From Podospora bellae-mahoneyi (Eukaryota; Ascomycota; Sordariomycetes; Sordariales; Podosporaceae), in the NCBI RefSeq assembly GCF_035222275.1, contig NC_085881.1:1922001-1986000 (forward strand): 64,000 nucleotides of DNA. The letters run 5' to 3'. The position numbers were made by a program, and so were the translations under genes. Each line of letters starts with the position of its first letter. Position 1 is the first letter of the stretch. The notes below the pieces were generated by a model. The model was not told where the DNA came from and searched no databases. It was given only the letters and a program-made list of their open reading frames with translations. Shown piece after piece: positions 23,931-35,317 of the stretch.

Positions 23931-25965
23931 GGCGGCGGTAGAGCCTTATCGTATGCTAAAAGAACGTAGCGGCACCTCTGAATGGACGGAGGAAAGCGAC
24001 CTGCTGGCTGAAGAAGAAGAGAACCATCGCAAAAAGCATCCTCATGACCTTCTTATATCATTCCACAACCAGCAACATGTTTCGTTTCCCATCCTCCTGT
24101 TTGGTCAGAGCTGTGCCCCCGTCAACGGCCGAGTTTGCCCTTCATCATAGGAACAACCCCGGTCCAAGCAAGATGTCACCAACCTCATGTTTGCACTCAT
24201 TTGGGAAAGGAGCCAGACCGATGTGGCTTGAAATGTATTGATCCGCCGGTATGAAAGGACGCACCTGGAGTGTGTCGTGAGTGTTTCCACGGTGCGCCAC
24301 CTTCGACCGTTGCCAAAGGCAAACCGATCTCGCCAAGGAAAGGACGTTTTGGAGACGGCGTTGTGTGACATTAAAACAGCCTCGAAAGGGAAAAGACTAA
24401 ACAGAGACCCGGGGAATCCTGGTGAGTCCTCTGCAAGCGAGCCATTCAGCTGTTGCTGAATCCCGTTTGCATACAGCTGCACCGTCCCGATGCTTTTCAC
24501 GGCCGCATATACTACCGGTGGCGTGCGCACTGCACCGGGAGGGAATGCGAGATAGCCGAAAAGATTTTTCAACGTTATATGATGGCTGTTACATGACGAG
24601 TAGGGTTGCTGGTTGGTTGTACCATGCGCGGCTCGACGCTCGGTATTGGTAAGAAACGGGGGCTGGAAACGATTTTGGTTGCTCGTTGGTCTCAGAGTAG
24701 ATGTCACAGACTCTAGAAAAGAAGTCTGGGATCTAAACAAGCAGTTCGTCGTTGCCAGCGGAATGTCTTGATACAGGGTTGGCTTGTCTTTTGCAGGGGT
24801 AGCTGCTAGGTGTCAGGGACAGCCACAGTCGACGCGCATGAGAGGACATGTGGTGTCAAGATTAGCTGTGGTCTGCCGACGCATACCCAACTTTGCCATT
24901 TATCAAGATATATCACGGAACAATCCATCTCTGTTCACCTAGCGTCGACAATAGTAACTGCGAAAAATGTTAGCAGAAAGTCAAGATACACCGACCTCCA
25001 CGTGGAAAGGAATACACCCGCATGTCTGCCACGAGCGATGGAAAAATAGCATGGCGGGCACAGCGATGAATGCACGGTATTAGTTGAGTCAAACAGAGAC
25101 AGCTCCAGCTGTGGAAAGGCACTCGTATTGTTCATGACTCTGATTCTCCTCGTTCCTGCAGCGGCTGACCTGCGGCTGGCCGATGGCAAGGCGACACGAA
25201 AGCCGTGCTTCCCCATCACAGACGGGCGATGCGGCTGCCATAGCTAACGCCCAGGGAGTACAACCGAATAAGCGGGCTTTTTCACCAAAAAAATTGGTGG
25301 ACCGACCTGCGGAAACGGCCTTGGAAAGGGGCCCACCAGATCTTGCATGTTGACGACGTCTGCTGTGCGCGTTACCTGTCATGCCTGAAGATCGGTGATC
25401 CAGGACCCGGGGTGACTGGCGGCGTGTTTCCAAGCAAATGAGATGCACGTCAGATAAATGAGGATGCTGTCGTGGACGGAGTCGTGCATTAAAGTATTGA
25501 AGCGGTGATCAGGAGGCCAAGAAACCTGGAGACTCGGGATCGGAAGCCTCAGTGACGGACGTCGGGCCTGTCCATCAACCATCCCGATCGGAGAATACGG
25601 GGATAGTGGTCAGACTCGCCAGTTCCGAGAACAATCTGAGCTGCTATTTTGGTAAGTAATAGAAGTTTCTGGCGTCTGTTTTGTGTTCTCCGGTGCGGAA
25701 CATCGACGGTTCAAGGGACACTGGGGCTCGACAGATGGCTCGAGAACTCGTGGTCTCGGTGAGAAAGCTGCTGAAAGAAATCGAGTTCTGAAACCTGTGA
25801 CTGGGAGTGAGGGGATGATCCTGGACACGATAATGACGGATGCACAAACCCGGAGGCCTAGGTGTCTTGGAGGAGCGAGGATGATGAACTGAGAATGTCT
25901 TGATGTCATATTCGAACGACCGCTGAACAACATATCCAACAAAATACCTACCCTACGAGGAAACG
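23931..25965. other. Gene-poor intergenic region
   Basis: Two kilobases with only overlapping random-looking frames (24105-24740, 25089-25448 and 25610-26155, all minus). None has a recognisable motif, a biased composition or good splice partners. No repeat or RNA gene was found. It presumably contains the promoter of the Ser/Thr-rich protein gene and the 3' side of the SOD gene. Confidence 0.45.
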
Positions 25966-26790
25966 TTACAATTTTGTAGCTTCGCTGGTGCCCAAGAAGC
26001 GCTCCTCGGCCGTCTTCCAGTTGATGACGTTCCAGATATTCTCGACATACGCAGCCTTTCCGTTGAGATACTAGGAACCGGATGTTAGCTTTCAAGATAC
26101 AGCAAAGAAAAGAGCTCGGAAAAAAATTACCTGAAGATAGTAAGCATGCTCCCACATATCGACACCAAACACGGGAACATCTCGTCCAACCACCGGATCT
26201 TGATCCTTGGTGGTCACGATCCGCAGCCCATTCGCACTGTCCTTGACCAGCCAGCCCCAGCCACTTCCTTGAATCCCCAGCAAGGTGCTAGAGAAAGCCT
26301 TCTTGAAGTCGTCCAGACTGCCCCAGGTCTTCTCGACAGCAGCCACCAGCTTTTTTGCAGCCTCGGGCTTTGTCTCTTCGCTCTCGGCGGGGGCAAGGTT
26401 CTTCCAGAATAGCGAGTGGTTGATATGCCCCCCACCGTTGAACTTGATGACCTGCTGCATCTCGATCTGACTGGCAATATCGCCTGCGCCAACAGCAGCA
26501 ACGTGCAACTTAAGAGCGTTGTTCAAGTTTGTCACATAGGCCTGGTGGTGCTTGCTGTGGTGCAGCTCCATGATCTGGGCTGAAATGTGCGGTTCCAAAG
26601 CCTGCAATTCAGTGTTAGCACATGACACCTAGCAGACGGAGCAGTCAAGACTTACATTGTAAGCATATGGCAATGCCGGCAGGGTGTACTCTTGAACAGC
26701 CATCTTGGTAGCGTTAAAGTCCTCGCCGGAGAAGGCCCTCAAAGGCGCCTGGACGGCGAGATACTTCAAGATATTGTCAAAGTTGACCAT
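25966..26790 (-). CDS. Manganese/iron superoxide dismutase
   Basis: Converts superoxide to peroxide and oxygen. Minus-strand exons 26790-26656, 26601-26131 and 26070-25966. Metal ligands are visible: His in MELHHSKHH, His in GGHINHSLFW, and Asp/His in GVDMWEHAYYLQY, which spans the last intron. GGGHIN and QGSGWGWL are family landmarks; the Gln and Gly around them suggest the Mn form. Two starts are possible. ATG 26790 gives 236 residues, with a 29-residue N-terminus (MVNFDNILKYLAVQAPLRAF) that is a weak mitochondrial presequence because it contains acidic residues. ATG 26703 gives a 207-residue protein starting MAVQEYTLPALPYAYN, as in fungal cytosolic Mn-SODs. Both have A at -3 and G at +4. 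The introns use GTAAGT/GCAG and GTAATT/CTAG with an AGCTAAC branch. Confidence 0.95.
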
Positions 26791-27434
26791 GATTGCCAGC
26801 TATCAAGGTCCCCAGAGATCCCCAGAGATGTCCACGAATGAAAGCTCCCCAAAAGTGAAACGTGCTCAACGCAGTCTTCCGCGGATCAGCTGTCTTCTGC
26901 TTTCCTTGTGGAGATACCGACAATGCGGTATTGACAGCGGACGACAGTTCGGTGATGGCGAACGGTTTGTGAGCGTTGTCCTTGTCACTCTGAACCAACC
27001 CGCGCAAACATGCTCAATCGACCGCGTCCCTCTTGTCGCGCGGCCGGATCTCTGAGCGTTGCAGCGTTGCGGATCATGGTGGGGCATCCCCTTCCCAAAA
27101 CAGGCCGCCAAGCAGTGTCATAGCATCTCATTGGTCAGATGGCTACAACCCTGGGTCACATCCCCAGATTTCTGGCACGGGTCGCCCTCACACAACCCTG
27201 CTTCCCGACCTTGATGGCCCTGCCCTTCACCAACCTTGATGGCCTGGCCTTCTGCATCTTGAGACACCTTTGAGATATGCGCGCAACGAGAGGCGAGCGG
27301 GAAGCTCATGTATCCCGGCAGGTGAAGTAGGATGGAACTACTTTGATAGCTAGAATAAATACAACTGTGTCCCATCATCTTGAGTTTGCTCATCTTCAAT
27401 CCCAGCTTCAAATATCTACATCACAACCAACGAA
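26791..27434. other. Head-to-head region between SOD and a small plus-strand gene
   Basis: Divergent promoter region of about 640 bp. A TATA-like AATAAATAC lies near 27352-27360, about 80 bp before the ATG at 27435. Open frames here look like chance. Confidence 0.45.
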
Positions 27435-27962
27435 ATGTGCGGCCCAGAAACCCCCTCCAACCTCCCCAGAGTCGGTGCTCGTGTAGACTTCTACTCGTCC
27501 TCCACCCGCCAACTGTTAGGAAACCTCCTCTTCCACAATCCATCCACTCCTTCCAGTTCAAGCGCTACCCACGTCCGGTTCTCGTCTCCTTCATCAGGCT
27601 CAGCCTGTTCTTCACGATCCTCTTCACCAGTGCCATCTAAGAAGGATGATGAAGATGTTCTAGTATCCATCCAGTATGCTCACCACCTTGTTAACTACCA
27701 TCTCTCATCCAGAGACTAATGAAGTTCTAGTGTCTCGGGCGACATGAGCAAACCCTTCCGAGAATCCGGACTGCTCCAGCAATTCTCTCTCCCAAGCACA
27801 TCCATAGACGCACACTATGAGGTTGCGCTCCGAGAGGAGCTGTCACTTGTGGTTGGAATAGGCATCATCGGACGGAGAGTTTCCATGACCAGAGGCGATG
27901 AGGTGCTGGCTGATGGTATCATCGGGTTCAATGCGCTGCCGGAAAGCATGGCTTCTCTTTGA
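27435..27962 (+). CDS. Hypothetical protein, 156 residues, one intron
   Basis: Exons 27435-27673 and 27731-27962. The 57-nt intron has GTATGC, a GACTAAT branch and CTAG, and splicing joins two open frames in phase 2. The protein opens MCGPETPSNLPRVGARVDFY, has a Ser/Pro-rich low-complexity middle (about 36-70) and a KKDDED acidic patch. The second half is better ordered and contains LREELSLVVGIGIIGRRVSM. It is divergently placed to the SOD gene. I recognise no domain. The agreement of splice signals with frame, plus the A-rich leader, supports a real gene. No function is proposed. Confidence 0.6.
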
Positions 27963-28234
27963 GTGTTGCTGCAGCACTTTTTTGTATTTGTCAGAGACGT
28001 TGAACGTCGTGGTTGGCTTATTAGCATTGGGTCGGGTCAGGATCAGGTTGGGATGCTTGGTACCGGCGTTTGTGGCTTGGATCAAGGGGAGTGTTTGTTT
28101 GGTCAACAAAGAATAATGGCTTCAAAATGCCTTTCTAATCGCGATATATGCAGACGCTTACGGCTCTTTGCCGTGTGATGACCTCTTGAAGATTAAATGC
28201 CATGCCGCCCAAACTCCAAACCACAAACCGTCCA

Positions 28235-29467
28235 TCAAGCCTGGGTCTCGTCCCAGTCCGACCACTTCCTCACAATATCATCCACCACCTCAACCGCCTT
28301 CCTGCTCGCCTCAACCTCGAACCACTCCCGGTGCTCCTTGCCACAAGCCTCGCACTTGCCGCGATCTCCAGCTCTCAGCCCAAGACCATCTAGCTCAATG
28401 TGCACCAAGCGTTCCACCTTGTGACTATGAGGTACTTTGCGCTCCGTCGTAGTTGTGCTGTTGGACGGGACATAGGGATAGTACCGAATAAGCGAGATGT
28501 TATACCCGCACTGCCGCTGCCATTCGTTCAACCTGCGCTGGACGTTGGTAGCCCGACCAATCTTCAACAGAATCTTCTTGTTGGTGTGCGAACTTCTTCC
28601 ATTACCACTGCTGGGACGGGGTCTGTCATCGTCGTCGTCGTCGATAAAGGCGGCAAACGAGGCGAGCATGTCGCTTATTGTCCTGGAGCCTGATGGTCGA
28701 GCAGATGTTGATAGCAAGGAGCGAGCGGTCTCCGCTGCGGGGGTCAAAGGTTGGGACTCTGGAGTCAGCCAGAAGATGTAAATATAGCCAGGGTCGTCAT
28801 TTTCCGAGAAGGGCTTGGCTAATTCTTTCGCTAGCTTCGCGGCGGTTTCGGGGGGCGCATCCGCGGGAATCAACGCGGCATGGTTCTTCTTTTGCGAAGA
28901 TGTCGGACGCGCAGAAGGAGGCCTGGCCGAACTTGGTCTTGATGGCTTGTTCCCGCTCGGCCTATAAGGCACCGAGGCTGATGTAGGCTTCTGAAGTGGC
29001 ACTGGCTGAGGGCGAGGGGGAGGCACGAGATCGTCGAGCGGAAGTGTAAAGCAGAAGCAGCAGGTGATGCCCTTCTTCTTTTCTGGGCGCGCTGACTGGG
29101 AGTATCCGCCGCTGTAATTGCTGGGCCTAGGTTCAGAATGTGTCTTCACAAGACCTAGCCTCTCCGCAAGAGTGTCTATGCTCGTTCGTCCCTCCAGTAT
29201 CGGTGTATGAGACAGCTTCGGGCCGGGGCTCGAGTGGGCGGACATGGCCGCCTGTTCCTTGTGTTGCCAGCAGTACAAGTCTGGATCGCTCGGGTCGTCG
29301 ACTTGGAGTTTGTTTCTCTTGGACTTTGGCGGGGGAGGGGCATCATCACTGAGGAGCGAGCGCCTACATGGGCGGCCGCTGCCTGTGATTCCTCGACATG
29401 TCGTCCCTGGATCTTTCGAGTCGGAACGGCCGAGGCGAGATTCGGGGGTGTTGGCAAAGATAGGCAT
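28235..29467 (-). CDS. T5orf172 (DUF1766, GIY-YIG-like) domain protein
   Basis: Single-exon gene of 410 residues, start ATG at 29467. The first 230 residues are mostly disordered, rich in Pro/Ser/Lys, but include two cysteine clusters: GTTCRGITGSGRPCRRSL, as in proteins with a CxG(I/V)-type motif, and KGITCCFCFTLPLDD. The C-terminal half is the T5orf172 domain seen in phage T5 ORF172 and fission yeast Mug113. It opens at GYIYIFWLT (the GIY-like strand), continues with ILLKIGRATNVQRRLNEWQ, then HKVERLVHIEL, and ends with a zinc-like CEACGKEHREWFE. The domain is related to GIY-YIG nucleases, but whether it cuts DNA is not established. Family members are widespread in filamentous fungi with unknown role. 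There is no intron and no signal peptide. Confidence 0.88.
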   Translation of the reverse strand: MPIFANTPESRLGRSDSKDPGTTCRGITGSGRPCRRSLLSDDAPPPPKSKRNKLQVDDPSDPDLYCWQHKEQAAMSAHSSPGPKLSHTPILEGRTSIDTLAERLGLVKTHSEPRPSNYSGGYSQSARPEKKKGITCCFCFTLPLDDLVPPPRPQPVPLQKPTSASVPYRPSGNKPSRPSSARPPSARPTSSQKKNHAALIPADAPPETAAKLAKELAKPFSENDDPGYIYIFWLTPESQPLTPAAETARSLLSTSARPSGSRTISDMLASFAAFIDDDDDDRPRPSSGNGRSSHTNKKILLKIGRATNVQRRLNEWQRQCGYNISLIRYYPYVPSNSTTTTERKVPHSHKVERLVHIELDGLGLRAGDRGKCEACGKEHREWFEVEASRKAVEVVDDIVRKWSDWDETQA

Positions 29468-30818
29468 GGCGCTGGAGCTGGTTGTCGAGCAAAGACATCG
29501 GCCAGCAGACTGTGGGCAACTTCAAGATATATACCTGAAGTAGCCGCTGAGTCCACTGTTGGTGCGTGACTGCAACTGCGCGCGCTGGCGGTTGTGGGCC
29601 TGCATCTTGGGCTGCCTGGTTTCAAGGTGTGGATAGTTCGGCATCCCTGAGCCGGCGCTCGAAGTCAGGGGGCTGGGTCTGTAATGGGGCAAGTGTGGCT
29701 GACGCAGCCATTTTCAGGCACAGCCACGTTATGATCCACCTGTCAGGGCGCGAGCTTGATTCGCCGTTGAGGGAGCCACGTTTTCTGGTAGCTGTCCATC
29801 AGGTCGCACTTCCATCAACACTATATCAGATTGGATTCTGCACATTTGCGAGTTTGCTCAAGTCGTTGAAACAATGGGTTGTTTCTTTGTAACGAGTTCT
29901 GGTTACAATTGCATTCAACTGCAGCACCACGGCTCGGTGAGCCACCTCATTGCTCAGCTCGGTGTCACACAACATCAAACAGTCAGGCAGAACACGTTGC
30001 GTTTCCCTGCAGCAAGCAACTAATGGTTGGTCCCCATTCCAAGAACTGATGAGGCTCGATTCCCAATCGGTGGCCTTCAATTGCTCAGAAGAAGATATCC
30101 TTCAACGCGCGAACACCGCGTTGGGCGTAACATTTTGCGCTAGCTTCAGCCAATAGTAGCGCTCGGCTTGTCCCAAAAGGGCAATTGGACAACATCAGAG
30201 AGCTGCCATCACCAATGGTCATGCCCAGCTTTCTCTTGTCACAAAACCCATGCTTAGATTGATAGCAGCGCTAACAGTGACAATTTTGCACAAAGTTGCC
30301 AATTTTCATCCATGATCTTTCCATGTTGGATCGATGCCAGACACCACACTCTCCGGCCATTAAGTTCAGAGCTCCGAAGCACCTCCCAAGCAACGTTAAC
30401 TTTCATGTCACTTCTCCAAGGATTGGCCATGGTCAGATGTGAGAAGGCGACTTGAGAGTGTAAAATCTCTCAATCGTCTGCTGTTGCCCAGAAAAACCAG
30501 GGTTCGATTCTCATCGAGAACTCCCCTGTAAACCTTGGTTCCTCGGTGTTTTTCGGGCGTCTGCACTTCGATATCCACATGTTGATCTTGCGCATTGGAG
30601 CCTACTGGCAATAAAAACTGGATATTATTGTGAACTACGGGCTACAAGTCGGGCGTTCTTTTTTTCTTTCACTTTTTACCTGATATTCCTCAACCAAGCC
30701 AATAAGATATCGCAACCAAAAAAAACTGCAGGAGACAGAAAAGAAAACACGTTCTACCCCGTTTTACGACTCACAACTCGCACACATATGCTTCGCATCC
30801 AGCTTACCTAGGTTAACA
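29468..30818. other. Gene-poor intergenic region with a tRNA-like fragment
   Basis: No protein gene supported. At 30423-30511 there are A-box-like (TGGCCATGGTC) and B-box-like (GGTTCGATTCT) sequences around a perfect 7-bp hairpin (TTGAGAG/CTCTCAA). The acceptor and T stems do not pair well, so no tRNA gene is called. A TTACCTAGGTTAA box lies at 30804-30816, just downstream of the ankyrin/TPR gene. Confidence 0.4.
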
Positions 30819-33800
30819 TCACTTCTTTCCCTTCTCCCCCTCCTTGACCCCCTTCTTATCGTTATCCTCCTTCTTCGCACCCTTATCCCCCTTCCCTCCA
30901 TCGCCTTGTGCATTCTCCAAAAACTCGCGCAACCTCTCTGCGTTAGTCTTGATATCAACGTGCGTCTCCTTCAAGACTTGCTCCTGCGTTGCGAGCGTAG
31001 CCCGAAACAAGTCTTCCGCCTCCTTTCTCTTTTTTCTGGCAGCATAGTTGAGGGCAAGGCTTTGTGCCGTATTGTAATGTTTCCGGGGCGTCCCTCCCAA
31101 GCCAATACCCCTGCAGCCCGAGTATCATCTCCAGCTCCTGTCCTGCCGCTTCCCACTCCTCGGCTTCCTCGAGGAACAAAGCAACATTGTGTCGGGTGAT
31201 GAGGGTCTCGGGATGGGTGTCCCCGAGGACTTTGATCTGGTTCTGCAAGGCGAGCGCGAACATCTGCTTAGCCTGTGTGTTTCCCTGGCGGGCGTAGAGA
31301 CAAGCGAGGGCACACAACATGCGGAGACACTCTGGAATTTCAGGGCCAAGTCTGTCGCGGGCTATGGTAATGGCCTTTGAGAAGTGTTGTTCAGATTTGG
31401 GGAAGTCTTCCTGCCGCTCGTAGGCTATGGCGAGGGAGTAGTGGGCGTTGGCGGTGCGCATGCTGTTGGGGCCGTGGGTGTTTATTGCTGATTCCAGCAG
31501 GCGTTCAAAGAGGACAGCCGGGTCGTCCTCAGGGGCGTCTTCACTCTGCGGTGTTGAAGAGGAAGAGCCGTTGCCCGAAGGGTCATTGTTTCCAAGTGTA
31601 CCAGGAGCTGGAGATCCACTCGTGGGTGCTGGGAGGCCGCGGGTGTTTGCGAGGTTGTTGGCCTTGGTCTTGCTGCGCTGTCTCGCGCTTTGGTGGGCTA
31701 GTTTCAAAACAGCCAGTTCCGCTAGCTTTTGAATTGTGCTCGTGTGTTCACGTCCAGAGCTCTCTTCTAGAAACCGAAGCTCGCTGCGCAGCTCCTGAGG
31801 GTTGGGGATGAAACAAGCACGGGATGATGGTTTCTTACTGACAGCCACAGGCATCATTTTCTGATCCAGGCCGAGATTTTCGAGGGCTTGTCTGGCTGTC
31901 TCGACATCTTTGGCTGTCAGGAAGTATCTGGGAGGTTGTTGCGGGTCTGTCGGACGGGGTGTAAGAGCTTTTTCGAAGTGTGTTCTTGCTACTTCCAAGC
32001 GTCCAATTTGCTGGTAGTACTGAGCAACCTTCAGGTGTAGGATAGCAGCGGCCTTCTTCCCGTCCGAGTGTTTTGGCTGGAACCTCAGAGAAGCAAGGAT
32101 GCTAGGAAGCAATGCGTCATCCAACTCATGATCGCCGTCCTTGAGGGCTTGGGAAAGCTGGTCAAGTACCTTTTCTTCAACCAATCCCTTTTCTTTCGCT
32201 TCTTCCAGATAGCGTTGCAGACTGAGCCGGACAATCCCAGTTACCCGAATGAACCTGTCGTCCGCCGACCTCTCGATCATGCCGTATACTTCCAATGTCC
32301 GGGTGAGCTTCCAATCGGCCTTTTGGAAGAAGTCCTTTGGAATGCTTTGAACGTCAAGAACTCCAACAGAGCACAGCAAGTTTGCCGCATCTCTGTGCTT
32401 TTTCTCGAGGACCCTAAACAGTCGCCTCCAAGCAAGAACAGCATTGCCAGTAGTATCCTGCTTTTGTGATTCGGGGAGTTTAAGCATGTCTTCGTATTCC
32501 TTCAAGTTGATTTTCCCATCAACCTTGGTACGGGTAAGCGTGCGGAAGCGCCAGGTTGCTTCTGTCACATTGAATTTGACGCCCAACTTAATCAAGCGCT
32601 TCACAAGTTTGATGGAACCAGGATGGGCCGCCAGACACTCCCTGACTGGCGTGCGGAGTTGGGGTATTGTCTTTCTGAACGTCTGAACAACATTAGAACC
32701 ATCAGATGATGTAACAATGTCGATGAACAAAAGTGCTGTCTCTTCAGTCAGTGAGGTAACCATGACTTCGAAGAAAGCACCCTCAATGGTGTCCACTGTT
32801 GCCCCACGGCCAAGAAGCATCCTCAAGACTTCAGTGTTTCCAGCCCTAACTGCCAGCTTCAGAGCCTCTCCAGACTGAAAGTTGACATTGGCGTGTCCAA
32901 TACTGAGCATAGTCTCAACCATAGCCTCTGAACAACGGCGCATCAGATATGCCTCAATGGCAATAAGAAAGGCGTGGTTGGCTTGCTCTCTCCCTCGGCC
33001 ACCCCACGTGAGCAGATCATGGACAAGCCAAAGATATTTGTCGTCCGGAGCGAGCCAGTTCTTGGAAGTCTGGATAACACCCTGCAAGGCATCAATGACT
33101 GTGCGAATGTCGACATAGGCAGCGAAGAGCTCGAAAGCATCCCGCTCGTACCTTTTGGCGGCATGACAGAAGGCTTGTCTGACATCGCTCCCTGAAACAC
33201 CAAGATAAAGTAGTGCGCGGATTGTCGAGAGACCAGCCGGAATTTGCCACTTAGGATTTGCTAGAGCAGCGCGGAGTCCAGCCAAGACTTCTTTTGGTGA
33301 CTGACTGGGATGAGGTAGAAGGTTGAGGAGTGATAGATCCAAGTTTCTACAAGCAACTTGGAACACCGACTGCTCAAGAGGTTGGCGATTGTAGCCAGCT
33401 GCATGCAGTAGTCGTTTGAAATCCCAAGGCGTACCTCACTATCTGCAAGGCCAATAGAAGCAGCTACAGCAGCCTGCAGTGACTGTAGAGTGACTGGACC
33501 AGACAACAGGACGGAGAGAATTCCCAGCCACCCCTTTGTCGAAGCGAGCACAAGCGGCTGGCCTCCGTTGAAGTTGACATCTGCATTGGCTCTTTGTACC
33601 AAGAGTTGCACCAATGAAGACCGTGACGTAGGGTCGCCCTCAAGAGAATCCCCGTGGAGCGATATGGCGAGCAATCTGTTGACTGGCTCTCCCTCCAACC
33701 CAGCAGGAAGCAAAAGGCTGGCCATATCGTGGATGATTGAAATCGACCTAACCGAAGCTAGCGAGTCGACTGTTGTAGAGATGGTGAGCTTTGACGGCCC

Positions 33801-34721
33801 TCCATACAGCACGGCTTTGAGCATCGGCACAGAGCGGCTCTGAACGGCGGCATGTATCACCGCCCCGTTCTTATGCTTGATTGATGAGCCATGTTGAACA
33901 AGCAATTGGATGAGCTCAAACGACCGCCTCTGTTTGACAGCTTCAAGCAAGACTTCATCTCTCACAGGACCTTTTGCCCCTGACTGTAGACAAGCAATCA
34001 GGGCCCGGTCTAGACCAGCGGTGAATGCTTCTCCCACCATGGCGTCCAAGATAAGTGGGATAGATGCCATCTCGGTTCTAGACGCAATGGCGACAGCAAT
34101 ATCTTCGTGGTGACCCAATATCGCGGCTTTGAGTGCAGCTGCATTCTCAAATTTTGGGTCCGCCTGTGCGTCCACCAAATTCGGAACCTTCATGTAGTTG
34201 CCTGATGCTGAAGCCCTCACCAACCCCTTGTGCCGGCAGTCTCCGCACGCTCCTTTAAGCTTTCCCAGCAGGAGGGGAAGCATGTCATTCGGACCGTTGT
34301 CCACAACATGCAAAAACTGCTCATGCAGGGGCCCAGCATTCGCACCACCGGATATCAAAACAGACACTTTGGCCGTATCATTCTGGGTGATGGCAAACGG
34401 AAGTGCTCTGTCGAACGCGTCTTGGTCCGCCTTCAGGGCGAGTGCATAGCCGATCTCGTATGAGCAATTCTGCACGGCTCTCACAAGAACATCACTGCGA
34501 ATATCTTCTTGATCTTTGCCGGTCGTGACCTTGAAGAGGTTGGTACTCTTCCGTCGCTTGATGGAAGCATTGGCTTCGCAGTCGGTCTGCAAGGCATAGA
34601 CAAGGGCCGGAGTTGCATCGGGAGCTTTCCCCTCGGCGATACTTACGGGAACCGCATTGGCGTCTTTGTAGGTGAATTCTCCTTTGGACTTTCGACTCTT
34701 GTTATTGCAGTGCTCCGACAT
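30819..34721 (-). pseudogene. Large ankyrin-repeat plus TPR protein gene with two frame changes
   Basis: A host gene of about 1300 codons read from ATG 34721 to the stop at 30819. Block 1 (34721 to about 33430) and the first half of block 2 (33400 to about 32500) are ankyrin-type helical repeats, with motifs such as SFELIQLLVQHGSS and RAGNTEVLRMLLGRGA. After a connecting region, the C-terminal third is TPR-like: HLKVAQYYQQIGRLEVARTH, ANAHYSLAIAYERQEDFPKS, HPETLITRHNVALFLEE. The tail is Lys/Glu-rich. The frame changes twice. Near 33430 a 41-nt GTGAGG..GCAG segment could be a very short intron, but the next frame reads on as a normal repeat, which favours an indel. Near 31080 no intron is possible, and the next frame continues the TPR (NTAQSLALNYAARKKRKEAE). 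Real decay or two assembly errors would both explain this. Partner-binding scaffold function is inferred from the repeats. Confidence 0.75.
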
Positions 34722-35317
34722 GAGAGCTTTGGCCCGGCCACTTCTTTCTCCGAGAATTTCATGTCGGGTTTGAAGATGGTGGACACGGTTCTGCACAAGC
34801 TGGCCCTCACGCCGAAAGGTGATGCTGGTGAGGAGAGTGGAGGCGAGTATTGGGTCATTGGTGGACTCACTGGGGACTCATTGGTGGACTCAATATCGGG
34901 GTAAAAGCAGGAGATGCTGAGAACATTGTTGTTGTCGATGGTGTTGGTGGTGTTGAAATTGTTCGAGTAGACCCCACTGTGAGATGCATTGGGGCTTCCA
35001 TCGTTTAGAAGAGTTGGCTACCTACCTAGGTAAAGTACCTAGGTAACAATGTCTGAGGAGGGCTTTTGATTTCAAACACAGCCTAGCTTTGGTGAGATGA
35101 AGAATAGGGGACAATTGAAGGAATTCTTTCCTGGGAATCTTCTGGGTACCCTCTTCCCACGGCTTTGGGTCAGTTCTAGGGATGACAGTGAACTGACAGA
35201 ACTTCCATGTGAGGCTCTGCGGCAAAGCAAAGCGCACAATGAGCGGAGAACATGCAGTGTTGACTGCAGTGTAATATCGAATCGGGAGGAGATGGAGAGA
35301 GCGATAACGAGGGAAAC
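34722..35317. other. Divergent region between ankyrin/TPR gene and acidic protein gene
   Basis: About 600 bp between two gene starts. It contains a pair of palindromic TACCTAGGTA boxes at 35023-35032 and 35036-35045 but no gene of its own. Confidence 0.5.
35023..35045. repeat. Two close TACCTAGGTA palindromes
   Basis: Two copies of the 10-bp palindrome TACCTAGGTA, separated by three bases, within a divergent promoter region. Related boxes occur in other intergenic gaps of this window. Function is unknown. Confidence 0.85.

Noticed and set aside
24105-24740. 211-residue minus-strand frame upstream of the Ser/Thr-rich gene
   Set aside because: No ordered segments, motifs or splice partners; likely a chance frame.
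18207-25965. Possible transposon-rich or repeat-mutated region, given low gene density
   Set aside because: No transposase, reverse transcriptase, terminal repeats or strongly AT-biased decayed copies were seen.
30412-30530. Type II tRNA gene with an intron (A box near 30423, B box near 30501, 7-bp hairpin between)
   Set aside because: The acceptor stem and T stem do not pair properly, so it is at best a tRNA-like fragment or chance.
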